Part shown: positions 1 to 5,651 of the stretch, one piece after another
How positions within the stretch are numbered: position 1 is the stretch's first letter
Layout of the letters: every line of letters starts with the position of its first letter
Assembly (NCBI GenBank): GCA_937989795.1
Contig: CALKBB010000358.1
Coordinates: forward strand, 1-9,015
DNA from: an uncultured Collinsella sp.
GTDB lineage: Bacteria > Actinomycetota > Coriobacteriia > Coriobacteriales > Coriobacteriaceae
Reading direction: 5' to 3'
DNA: 9,015 nucleotides
Made by a program: the position numbers and the translations under genes
Notes under the pieces: model-generated
Told to the model about the DNA's origin: nothing
Seen by the model: only the letters and a program-made list of their open reading frames with translations
Databases searched by the model: none

Positions 1-1116
1 GTTGCCGACGTGCCTGCCGGCGCCGAGCCCGAGCCCATCGTGGTGAGCGCGCCCGCGCCCGAACCGGGGCCATCTGCCCCGGCATCCTCGTTTGAGGCAC
101 TCGTCGGCGCGCGCGATGCCGCGGGTTCCAATCCGCTCGATAGCTTGGCCGCCCCGGCGCTCTCGCCGCAGGATGCCCTGGCCGCCGCCATCGCGGGCAA
201 CGCGTATGCCGCGCCGACGGAGATGCCGGCGGGGGCCGACGAGATTGAGCGCACCTACGGTCCGCTCACCTGTAAGGCGCTGCCGGCACTCATGGAGTGG
301 CTGGCCCTGCGCTCCGACTTGGATTCCCTGGCCGGCGAGACGCATGCCATTACCATGATGACCATCCACTCCGCCAAGGGCCTGGAGTTCCCGGCGGTGT
401 TCGTGGCCGGCATGGAGGAGGGCATCTTCCCGCATGTGCACGACTTTGGCGGCAGCGATGACCCGGGCAAGCTCGAGGAGGAGCGTCGCCTGGCCTACGT
501 CGCCATCACGCGCGCCCGTAGGCGCCTGTTCCTGACCTATGCGGCCACGCGTCGCACCTACGGCTCGACCTCTGCCAACCCGCGCTCGCGCTTCCTCAAT
601 GAGATTCCGTTTGAGGATATCGAGTTTAGCGGTATCGGTTCTGCCGGTTTTGAGGGCACGGGCTGGGAGAAGCGCGGCGACCGTCACGGCACCTTTGGCT
701 CGGGCATGGGTTCGGATATGTATGGCGGCAGGGTGTTCGGTTCGCATACGCGCTCGACCGGCGGTTCCGGTTCGCGCGGTGGATCGAGTTTTGACGATTT
801 CTTTGGCGGCAGCAGCTACGGGACCGAGCGCCATCGTGGGGTCTCGCCCGACGCCGGCCGTGTTGCCTCGACCTTTGGTTCGGGTGCGCCGCGAGCCAAA
901 AAGCCGTCATCTAAGGTGTCGCCGACAGTGGAGCGCAAGGTCGATCGCGCTAGCGCGTCGCAGGACTTTGCCGCAGGCGATACCGTGAGCCACAAGACCT
1001 TTGGCACGGGTACCGTGATCTCGGTCGTCGGAGACATGATCGAGGTCCAATTCGAAAAGACCGGCCAGACCAAAAAGCTAATGAAAGGTTTTGCACCGAT
1101 CGTCAAACTGTCGTGA
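1..1116 (+). CDS. pcrA: ATP-dependent DNA helicase PcrA/UvrD, C-terminal part (5' end outside window)
   Basis: This is the C-terminal 371 residues of a superfamily 1A 3'-5' DNA helicase that unwinds DNA in repair and replication-fork maintenance. The frame is open from the first base, so the gene starts upstream. Helicase motif V is at nt 349-390 (TIHSAKGLEF) and motif VI at about 475-519 (EEERRLAYVAITRAR, with the predicted arginine finger in ITRAR). The helicase fold ends near the ESRF-like PRSRFLNEIP. A Gly/Ser/Arg-rich, probably disordered linker covers roughly 625-950. The last ~53 residues (955-1113, GDTVSHKTFGTGTVISV) match the PcrA C-terminal Tudor-like domain, which in Bacillus binds RNA polymerase; this domain favours PcrA over Rep. 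The segment before motif V (nt 1-250) is an Ala/Pro-rich, low-complexity stretch not found in Bacillus PcrA. The gene converges on manA. The identity is secure; only the extent of the missing N-terminus is unknown. Confidence 0.93.
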   Translation, partial: VADVPAGAEPEPIVVSAPAPEPGPSAPASSFEALVGARDAAGSNPLDSLAAPALSPQDALAAAIAGNAYAAPTEMPAGADEIERTYGPLTCKALPALMEWLALRSDLDSLAGETHAITMMTIHSAKGLEFPAVFVAGMEEGIFPHVHDFGGSDDPGKLEEERRLAYVAITRARRRLFLTYAATRRTYGSTSANPRSRFLNEIPFEDIEFSGIGSAGFEGTGWEKRGDRHGTFGSGMGSDMYGGRVFGSHTRSTGGSGSRGGSSFDDFFGGSSYGTERHRGVSPDAGRVASTFGSGAPRAKKPSSKVSPTVERKVDRASASQDFAAGDTVSHKTFGTGTVISVVGDMIEVQFEKTGQTKKLMKGFAPIVKLS

Positions 1117-1123
1117 TCCCGGC

Positions 1124-1253
1124 GGACCTGGGCGGGCGTATGGGGCAACATCGCCTGCTCGGGCAGTCCTGCGCAAGACGGAGAGCACATTAAGTGCTCT
1201 CCTTTGCGTGCGGAACTCGCGATCGATGTTGTCCCATACGCCCGCCCAGGTCC
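1124..1253. repeat. 130-base near-perfect palindromic element (long hairpin)
   Basis: The 30-base arms 1124-1153 and 1224-1253 are complementary at every position except 1145/1232, which would be a G-U pair in RNA. Inside is a second perfect 9-bp stem, GGAGAGCAC (1180-1188) with GTGCTCTCC (1194-1202), and a 5-base loop ATTAA. The part between is also partly paired, for example CGCAA 1172-1176 with TTGCG 1204-1208. The whole element can fold into one long hairpin. It starts 8 bases after the pcrA stop and lies between convergent genes. I see no target-site duplication at its edges and no coding capacity of its own. It could be a dispersed intergenic repeat (MITE- or BIME-like), a structured 3' UTR of pcrA, or a small RNA. 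Confidence 0.85.
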
Positions 1254-1338
1254 TTGGGTAACGTTGCTTGCGAACGCCGCTCCGCTCGTCCGCTTTTTGA
1301 TTTGGAGAACCGGGTGGGCTGAAATGTAGATACGAGTA

Positions 1339-1382
1339 GGGGCTCCTCCGTTGATGAACGGGGGAGCCCCTTGTTTCGTTTT
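1339..1382 (+). terminator. Rho-independent terminator downstream of pcrA
   Basis: A 12-bp stem (GGGGCTCCTCCG 1339-1350 with CGGGGGAGCCCC 1359-1370, one G-U) has an 8-base loop and is followed by the T-rich TTGTTTCGTTTT. The T tract lies only on the plus-strand side, so it serves pcrA, about 220 bases after that stop. Converging manA transcripts meet the same hairpin but have no T tract after it. Confidence 0.8.
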
Positions 1383-1397
1383 GGTTGTTGTTGTGAC

Positions 1398-2330
1398 CTA
1401 GAGGTGGCTGATGATCAGTTCCATCTTGCCTTCGAGGTCGATGGAGCTGACGGTGCTGGGGGCCAGCAGGTGGCTTCCCTTGCGGACGGGGTCGCCGCAG
1501 ATGGTGCCTTCGCCGTCGATGACCGACAGACACATGAAGGGCCAGCGCTGCTCCAAGGTCTTGCTGCCGTCGACGCGCACGCGATCGACGGTGTAGCAGG
1601 GGTTGGACTCGAGCTCGGTCACGCCGTCCACCTCGGGCGCGGTCACGGTACCATCGACCGGAGCCTGGACGTCAAAGTCGATGCAGTCGAGGCTCTGCTT
1701 AATGTGCAGCGGGCGCAGTTTGCCGTCGGTGCCCGGGCGATCATAGTCGTACAGACGATACGTCACGTCGCTCGACTGCTGCGTTTCCAAAATGAGCGTG
1801 CCGGCCTTGATGGCGTGAACGGTACCGGAATCAATCTGGAAAAAGTCGCCCTTGTGGATCGGTAGTACGTTGAGCATGTCGTCCCAGCGGCCGTCCTTGA
1901 TCATCTGTGCGGCCTCAGTGCGGTCTTTAGCACGCTGGCCGACGATGATCGTGGCGCCGGGCTCGCAATCCAGCACGTACCAGCACTCGGTTTTACCCAG
2001 GCTGCCGTTCTCGCGCTCGGCGGCGTACTCGTCGTTGGGATGAATCTGGATCGAAAGGTCGTCCTTGGCGTCCAGAATCTTGATGAGCAGCGGAAACTCC
2101 TTGCCCTCGCAGTTGCCAAAGAGCTCGCGGTGCTCGGCCCACAGCCACGACAGCGTGTGGCCGGCGTACGGTCCCTCCGCAATCTGGCAGTCGCCGTTGG
2201 GATGGGCCGAGATGGCCCAGCACTCACCGATGGGACCTTCGGGAATGTCGTAACCAAATACGGTTTCGAGCTGGCGGCCACCCCAGATCTTCTCGTGGAA
2301 GATCGGCGTCAGTTTAATCAAATCGGACAT
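1398..2330 (-). CDS. manA: Mannose-6-phosphate isomerase, class I (phosphomannose isomerase)
   Basis: This is a cytoplasmic zinc enzyme that interconverts mannose-6-phosphate and fructose-6-phosphate, linking mannose use and mannosylated-glycan precursors to glycolysis. The 310-residue length fits the short class I form typical of Gram-positives (~315 aa). Signature segments are PIFHEKIWGGRQL near the N-terminus, GECWAISAHPNG, and the metal site built from Gln and His of IQIHPND (about residues 95-97), Glu of KTECWY (115) and His of GTVHAI (172). The YRLYDYDR segment carries the conserved Arg. Two in-frame ATGs compete (2336 and 2330). I chose 2330 because GGGGG at 2338-2342 then sits 7 bases upstream, whereas it is only 1 base from the first ATG. 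It lies 74 bases downstream of gntR on the same strand, probably co-transcribed. No U-tract terminator follows it on the minus strand. Confidence 0.93.
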   Translation of the reverse strand: MSDLIKLTPIFHEKIWGGRQLETVFGYDIPEGPIGECWAISAHPNGDCQIAEGPYAGHTLSWLWAEHRELFGNCEGKEFPLLIKILDAKDDLSIQIHPNDEYAAERENGSLGKTECWYVLDCEPGATIIVGQRAKDRTEAAQMIKDGRWDDMLNVLPIHKGDFFQIDSGTVHAIKAGTLILETQQSSDVTYRLYDYDRPGTDGKLRPLHIKQSLDCIDFDVQAPVDGTVTAPEVDGVTELESNPCYTVDRVRVDGSKTLEQRWPFMCLSVIDGEGTICGDPVRKGSHLLAPSTVSSIDLEGKMELIISHL

Positions 2331-2351
2331 ATTCATACCCCCATTATGTTG

Positions 2352-2391
2352 CGCGGGCGTTGCACAAAACAGCTCAAAACGAGCGCCCGCG
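2352..2391 (-). other. GC-rich inverted repeat in the gntR-manA gap
   Basis: CGCGGGCG (2352-2359) and CGCCCGCG (2384-2391) form a perfect 8-bp stem around a ~24-base A/T-rich loop that contains a smaller GCTC/GAGC dyad. On the minus-strand transcript this hairpin ends about 9 bases before the GGGGG ribosome binding site of manA. No U tract follows, so it is not a standard terminator. It may be an intercistronic RNA structure that tunes manA translation or mRNA stability, or an operator. Confidence 0.55.
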
Positions 2392-2404
2392 TGACTACAA
2401 AAAC

Positions 2405-3124
2405 TTATGCCAACGTTACGTTGTGCAACTCAAAGCGATCGCCAACGTTGCGCGAGATCGAATACTCAAAGGCGGCGCCGCTGTCCAAAAAGCCAATCTG
2501 GGTGAGCTCGAGCAGGGGAGAGCCAAGTTTGGTGTCCAGACGCTCGGCTTCTTCCTCGGTTGCTGCCACGGCGCGAATGGTACGGTGGAAGCTCGAAATC
2601 TTCAGCCCACATTGCTCGCGGATGAAGCGGTAGACCGATCCGTACAGGTCCTTCTTTTTAAGGCCTGGAATCAGCTCGAGGGGCATGTAGGTGTACTCGA
2701 TAACGATGGGCTTCTCATCGGCCTGACGCACGCGCACGACGTGATAGGCAAAGTCATCCTCGGCAATTCCCAGCTGGGCTGCGATGTCCGCTGGTGGATT
2801 AACGATCGAGAAATCGTAGACCACCGAGGTCACCTTCTCCCCGCGATGCTCATACGAAAAACCCTGGGTACGGTCGTTTTTGCCCTGGAAAAACGCCTGG
2901 CCGGGAAGCCCCGCCGTGTCCTTAACGTAGGTACCCGATCCACGCCGGCTGGTAATAAGACCTTCTTCGGTGATTTGTTCAATAGCTCGTTTGACGGTGA
3001 TTTTGGAAACGTTATAGAGCTTGCAGAACTCAACGACGGTAGGAAGCTTGTCGCCCGGTTTAAGAGCGCCATCCTCGATAGTGCGACGAATATCTGCAGC
3101 TATCGCTTCGTATTTGGGAATCAT
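2405..3124 (-). CDS. GntR family transcriptional regulator, HutC subfamily (UTRA ligand domain)
   Basis: This is a DNA-binding repressor or activator with a ligand-sensing C-terminus. Residues 1-70 form the winged helix-turn-helix (YEAIAADIRRTIEDG, LKPGDKLPT, the recognition helix around VSKITVKRAIEQ, and the wing GLITSRRGSGTYV). Residues ~95-235 form the UTRA domain (RVRQADEKPIVIEYTYMP and the C-terminal EYSISRNVGDRFEL), the fold that in NagR/YvoA, DasR and HutC binds sugar phosphates or other small metabolites. The length of 239 aa is normal. An in-frame TTG lies 15 bases upstream, but AAAGGAGG falls within those codons and sits just before the ATG at 3124, so the ATG is the start. manA lies immediately downstream and a ROK kinase is divergent, which suggests a hexose or amino-sugar phosphate effector; the actual ligand cannot be read from the sequence. 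Confidence 0.9.
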   Translation of the reverse strand: MIPKYEAIAADIRRTIEDGALKPGDKLPTVVEFCKLYNVSKITVKRAIEQITEEGLITSRRGSGTYVKDTAGLPGQAFFQGKNDRTQGFSYEHRGEKVTSVVYDFSIVNPPADIAAQLGIAEDDFAYHVVRVRQADEKPIVIEYTYMPLELIPGLKKKDLYGSVYRFIREQCGLKISSFHRTIRAVAATEEEAERLDTKLGSPLLELTQIGFLDSGAAFEYSISRNVGDRFELHNVTLA

Positions 3125-3144
3125 GGAACCTCCTTTCAAACTTG

Positions 3145-3172
3145 GTTGAGTATAAAAGAAAGTATAGTCAAC
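3145..3172. promoter_or_regulatory. Dyad over the probable gntR promoter; candidate autoregulatory operator
   Basis: The plus-strand arms GTTGAGTATA (3145-3154) and TATAGTCAAC (3163-3172) are inverted copies matching at 9 of 10 positions around an 8-base A-rich centre. Read on the minus strand, the region contains two TATACT hexamers (3161-3166 and 3149-3154). The distal one would give a start point about 30 bases before the gntR ATG. I find no well-placed -35 box. A dyad lying on the -10 region is the usual place for autorepression by GntR proteins. The GTATAG core loosely resembles HutC/NagR-type sites. Which protein binds is inference. Confidence 0.5.
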
Positions 3173-3421
3173 ACCTAAGTATCTCTATTGAGTTATTGAA
3201 AAGTTCGAGAAAGATAAAATTAAAAGTCGCCCCGCTTGAAAAATTAGAGCGTTTTAAATGATAAACGTCTGAGTAGTGTCGTGTTGAGAAATGATCGGTC
3301 CGAGGACGGGGCCGAACCGATATAACACCCAGCGAACCGAATCTCGTACTCTGCGCTTCCCCAGATAAAACCTGCAAAAACAAACCTGTCCCTTTTTGGT
3401 AGGTTTTTGCCTTGGGAGCGG
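3173..3421. other. Non-coding divergent intergenic region between gntR and the ROK kinase
   Basis: About 250 bases, clearly more AT-rich than the flanking genes, with no credible coding frame. It holds a motif repeated three times: CGAACCGA at 3313-3320 and 3333-3340 (direct, exactly 20 bases apart), and an inverted 7/8 copy TCGGTCCG at 3295-3302. The inverted copy makes a hairpin with the first direct copy (ATCGGT 3294-3299 with ACCGAT 3316-3321). Further on, GCAAAAAC (3374-3381) is an inverted match to GTTTTTGC (3403-3410). These are plausible regulatory sites for the ROK kinase promoter, but none matches an operator I can name. Confidence 0.5.
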
Positions 3422-3427
3422 TACCAT
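3422..3427 (+). promoter_or_regulatory. Candidate -10 element for the ROK kinase
   Basis: TACCAT fits the TAnnnT pattern and lies 40 bases before the start codon, which leaves a ~28-base leader with the ribosome binding site. The same hexamer sits at nearly the same distance before ppaC. I see no convincing -35 at 16-18 bases, so this is a weak call. Confidence 0.35.
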
Positions 3428-3461
3428 ACAGGCAATGTTTAAACGAGAAAGGTGGGCTCCC

Positions 3462-4415
3462 ATGGAACCTAAGCAATACTACATCGGCATCGACGTCGGC
3501 GGCACTTCGGTTAAGGAAGGACTGTTCGACGAGGACGGTAACCTGCTGGCCAAGGCCAGTGTGCCTACGCCTCCCATCGTTGACGCTGCGGGCTTTGCCG
3601 CGGTGACCGAGGCTATCGACCAGGTGGTCGCCAAGGCGCAGATTCCGCGTGCCTTTGTGGCAGGCATTGGCCTGGCCGTTCCGTGCCCCATCCCGGCATC
3701 GGGCGATGCCAAGGTCAAGGCCAACATTGCCATTAACCTGCCCGAGCTGAGGATCGCCATTCAAAAGCACTGCCCCGACGCGGTCGTTAAGTATGAGAAC
3801 GATGCCAACGCCGCTGCCATGGGCGAGGCCTGGCTCGGTTCTGCCAAGGGCGTGCAGAACGTGGTGATGGTCACCATTGGTACCGGCGTGGGCGGCGGCG
3901 TTATCGTTAACGGCGACGTGGTATCGGGCGTTGTGGGCGCCGGCGGCGAGATTGGCCACATGTGCCTGAATCCGGCTGAGGAGCGTACCTGCGGCTGCGG
4001 CGGCCATGGCCACCTGGAGCAGTATTCTAGCGCCACCGGTGTGGTGAGCAACTACCTTGCCGAGTGCAAGAAGGCGGGTGTCGAGCCCATCGAGCTCACC
4101 GGCCCCTCAGATTCCAAGGACGTGTTCCAGGCCTGCCGCGAGGGTGACAAGCTCGCGCTTGCCGCGGCCGATACCATGGCCGACTATCTCGGCCGCGCAC
4201 TGGCGCTTATTGCCAACGTGGTTGATCCCGAGATGTTCCTCATCGGCGGCGGCGCCTCCGCCTCGGCCGATGTCTACCTCGACAAGGCTCGCGAGTACTT
4301 TAAGCAGTACGCGCTTTCCGCCTCGCGCGAGACGCCCATTAAGGTCGCTTCGCTCGGAAACGACGCCGGCATCATCGGTGCCGCCTACGTAGCCCTGCGC
4401 GCCGCCGGTAAATAG
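3462..4415 (+). CDS. ROK family sugar kinase, probable glucokinase
   Basis: This cytoplasmic kinase probably phosphorylates glucose or a related hexose with ATP. The 317-residue length is typical of ROK glucokinases. Motifs in order: phosphate-binding YIGIDVGGTSVK (residues ~7-18), VKYENDANAAAMGE with the catalytic Asp in END (112-114), TIGTGVGGG (138-146), the ROK signature GEIGHMCLN (162-170) and the zinc segment CGCGGHGHLE (177-186). The usual ROK zinc motif is CxCGxxGCxE; here the third Cys is His184, while His166, Cys177 and Cys179 are kept. The start at 3462 is chosen because AAAGGTGG precedes it at normal spacing and the first conserved strand begins at residue 6; the in-frame ATG at 3435 has no ribosome binding site. 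It is divergent from gntR-manA, which suits a hexose-phosphate module. Fructokinase or N-acetylmannosamine/N-acetylglucosamine kinase activity cannot be excluded. Confidence 0.88.
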   Translation: MEPKQYYIGIDVGGTSVKEGLFDEDGNLLAKASVPTPPIVDAAGFAAVTEAIDQVVAKAQIPRAFVAGIGLAVPCPIPASGDAKVKANIAINLPELRIAIQKHCPDAVVKYENDANAAAMGEAWLGSAKGVQNVVMVTIGTGVGGGVIVNGDVVSGVVGAGGEIGHMCLNPAEERTCGCGGHGHLEQYSSATGVVSNYLAECKKAGVEPIELTGPSDSKDVFQACREGDKLALAAADTMADYLGRALALIANVVDPEMFLIGGGASASADVYLDKAREYFKQYALSASRETPIKVASLGNDAGIIGAAYVALRAAGK

Positions 4416-4416
4416 C

Positions 4417-4471
4417 TGGTGCAAGGGGGACAGGTTACTTTGCACCAATATGGTGCAAAAGGGACAACCTT
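4417..4471. repeat. Alternating TGGTGCAA repeats with GGGACA tracts after the ROK kinase
   Basis: The 8-mer TGGTGCAA occurs at 4417-4424 and 4451-4458, and its exact reverse complement TTGCACCA at 4440-4447. The middle copy can pair with either neighbour, giving two mutually exclusive hairpins with loops of 15 and 3 bases. Between and after them lie GGGACAGGTT (4427-4436) and GGGACAACCT (4461-4470). The exact reverse complement of the former, AACCTGTCCC, is at 3383-3392 upstream of the kinase. No T tract follows, so this is not a standard terminator. It looks like part of an intergenic repeat family. Confidence 0.6.
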
Positions 4472-4493
4472 GGCCCCGTGCCTGCCCCAAAAT

Positions 4494-4528
4494 ATGCCGT
4501 AGCCCTTCCGTCTGCGAAGGCTCGGCAT
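4494..4528. other. Imperfect hairpin just upstream of the ppaC promoter
   Basis: ATGCCG (4494-4499) pairs with CGGCAT (4523-4528), continued by AGCC/GGCT and TTC/GAA with single-base bulges, about 13 bp in total around a 7-base loop. It is followed on the plus strand by the candidate -10 and no T tract; on the minus strand only ATTTT follows. It may be a weak terminator for antisense transcription or a protein-binding dyad. Confidence 0.4.
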
Positions 4529-4533
4529 CGGCG

Positions 4534-4542
4534 TGCTACCAT
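4534..4542 (+). promoter_or_regulatory. Candidate extended -10 promoter for ppaC
   Basis: TGCTACCAT combines a TGn extension with a TAnnnT -10 hexamer, 39 bases before the ppaC start codon. This gives a leader of about 30 bases carrying GTGGAGG. An extended -10 would explain the lack of a recognisable -35 box. The same TACCAT hexamer occurs before the ROK kinase. Confidence 0.45.
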
Positions 4543-4580
4543 AGCTACGTCCAAGTACACATATCAAGTGGAGGATATCC

Positions 4581-5504
4581 ATGGCAAACGTTCTTGTCTT
4601 TGGTCACCAGAACCCCGATAACGACGCCATCATGAGCGCCGTCGTCCTGTCCCAGCTGCTCAACCAGGTTGAGTATGCCGGCAACACCTACGAGGCCTGC
4701 GCCCTTGGTCAGCTTCCGGCAGAGTCTGCCAAGCTGCTCGCCGACGCCGGCATCGCCGAGCCCCGCGTGATCGAGTCCGTCGAGGCCGGCCAGCTCGTCG
4801 TCCTCACCGACCACAACGAGTCTGCCCAGTCCGTCGCCGGCCTTAAGGACGCCACAGTCTTTGGCGTTGTCGATCATCACCGCATCGGCGACTTCGAGAC
4901 CGCCGGCCCGCTGCACTACATCTGCCTGCCCTGGGGCTCCAGCTGCACCATCGTCACCAAGCTCGCCGGCGTGCTCGGTGTTGAGCTTTCCGACGTTCAG
5001 GCCAAGCTGCTGCTCTCGGCCATGATGACCGACACGCTCATGCTCAAGAGCCCCACCACCACCGATGTCGACCGCGCCGTCGCCGCCAAGCTCGGCGAGC
5101 AGGTGGGCGTCGACCCGGTCAAGTTTGGCATGGAGGTCTTCCTCACCCGTCCGTCCGGCTCCTTCACCGCAGCCGAGATGGTCGGCAACGACATCAAGAT
5201 GTTCGAGCCTGCCGGCAAGAAGCTGCTCATCGGCCAGTACGAGACTGTCGACAAGACCCGCGCACTCGGCATGATCGACGAGATTCGCGAGGCCATGCGC
5301 GCCTACGCCGCCGAGAAGGGTGCCGACGGCATCGTCCTGTGCATCACTGACATCATGGAGGAGGGCTCGCAGGTCCTGCTCGAGGGCGAGACCGAGGCTG
5401 CTCAGAAGGGTCTGGGCATTGCTGACGAGCACGACGGCGTCTGGATGCCGGGCGTCCTCTCCCGTAAGAAGCAGGTCGCTGCCCCCATCATGGCCGCCTG
5501 CTAG
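4581..5504 (+). CDS. ppaC: Manganese-dependent inorganic pyrophosphatase, family II
   Basis: This cytoplasmic enzyme hydrolyses pyrophosphate to two phosphates, pulling biosynthetic reactions such as nucleic acid and aminoacyl-tRNA synthesis forward. The length of 307 aa is exactly in the family II range. All catalytic elements are present: His9, Asp13 and Asp15 in GHQNPDNDAI, Asp77 in LTDHNE, the DHH motif at 98-100 (VVDHHRI), Asp151 in MMTDT, and the substrate-binding SRKK at 294-297 in the C-terminal DHHA2 domain. There is no CBS/DRTGG regulatory insert, so this is the simple form rather than the nucleotide-regulated one. The start codon follows GGAGG with a 6-base spacer. Codons are strongly C-ending, consistent with high expression. 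It has its own promoter candidate upstream and a strong terminator downstream, so it is probably monocistronic. Confidence 0.97.
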   Translation: MANVLVFGHQNPDNDAIMSAVVLSQLLNQVEYAGNTYEACALGQLPAESAKLLADAGIAEPRVIESVEAGQLVVLTDHNESAQSVAGLKDATVFGVVDHHRIGDFETAGPLHYICLPWGSSCTIVTKLAGVLGVELSDVQAKLLLSAMMTDTLMLKSPTTTDVDRAVAAKLGEQVGVDPVKFGMEVFLTRPSGSFTAAEMVGNDIKMFEPAGKKLLIGQYETVDKTRALGMIDEIREAMRAYAAEKGADGIVLCITDIMEEGSQVLLEGETEAAQKGLGIADEHDGVWMPGVLSRKKQVAAPIMAAC

Positions 5505-5523
5505 GTTTAGTTGACCAAACGCT

Positions 5524-5563
5524 ACGACCGGATCGCGGACGCCCCGCGCTCCGGTCGTTTTTT
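5524..5563 (+). terminator. Rho-independent terminator of ppaC
   Basis: A 9-bp perfect stem, ACGACCGGA (5524-5532) with TCCGGTCGT (5550-5558), continues after one mismatch into a 5-bp CGCGG/CCGCG stem with a 5-base loop. A run of six T at 5558-5563 follows at once. It lies 20 bases after the ppaC stop. Confidence 0.95.
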
Positions 5564-5606
5564 GTGCACGGCGCCGCGTCGTCTCTTGGACAGGCGAGCC
5601 CGCGCC

Positions 5607-5627
5607 GTTGAACAAATAATGTTCAAC
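5607..5627. promoter_or_regulatory. Perfect 8-bp dyad GTTGAACA-N5-TGTTCAAC, candidate operator
   Basis: GTTGAACA (5607-5614) and TGTTCAAC (5620-5627) are exact inverted copies around the AT-only spacer AATAA. The site lies about 145 bases before nhaA and upstream of the nhaA leader hairpins. Arm length and spacing suit a homodimeric repressor. The GAAC/GTTC spacing (7 bases) does not fit the Gram-positive LexA box (4 bases). I cannot name the binding protein. Confidence 0.5.
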
Positions 5628-5651
5628 CTGTGGTTCCGCTTTTTGGCCATG

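Noticed and set aside
1078..1533. A minus-strand frame across the palindrome between manA and pcrA
   Set aside because: Its translation is Arg-rich without motifs, it overlaps the end of manA out of frame, and the palindrome explains the sequence better.
3161..3171. TTGACT paired with TATACT on the minus strand as a standard gntR promoter
   Set aside because: The spacing between the two hexamers is 11 bases, too short for a sigma-70-type promoter. Only the dyad and the -10-like hexamers are reported.
3168..4013. A minus-strand frame of about 281 codons spanning the gntR-ROK gap and the first part of the kinase
   Set aside because: It covers the gntR promoter region and the antisense of the kinase N-terminal domain, with low-complexity Ala/His/Asp composition.
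5586..5614. TTGGAC as a -35 box for nhaA
   Set aside because: At 16-18 bases downstream there is no acceptable -10 hexamer, so no promoter is claimed there.
5607..5627. The GAACA/TGTTC dyad as a LexA (SOS) box
   Set aside because: The Gram-positive SOS box has GAAC and GTTC 4 bases apart; here they are 7 apart, and nhaA is not an SOS gene.
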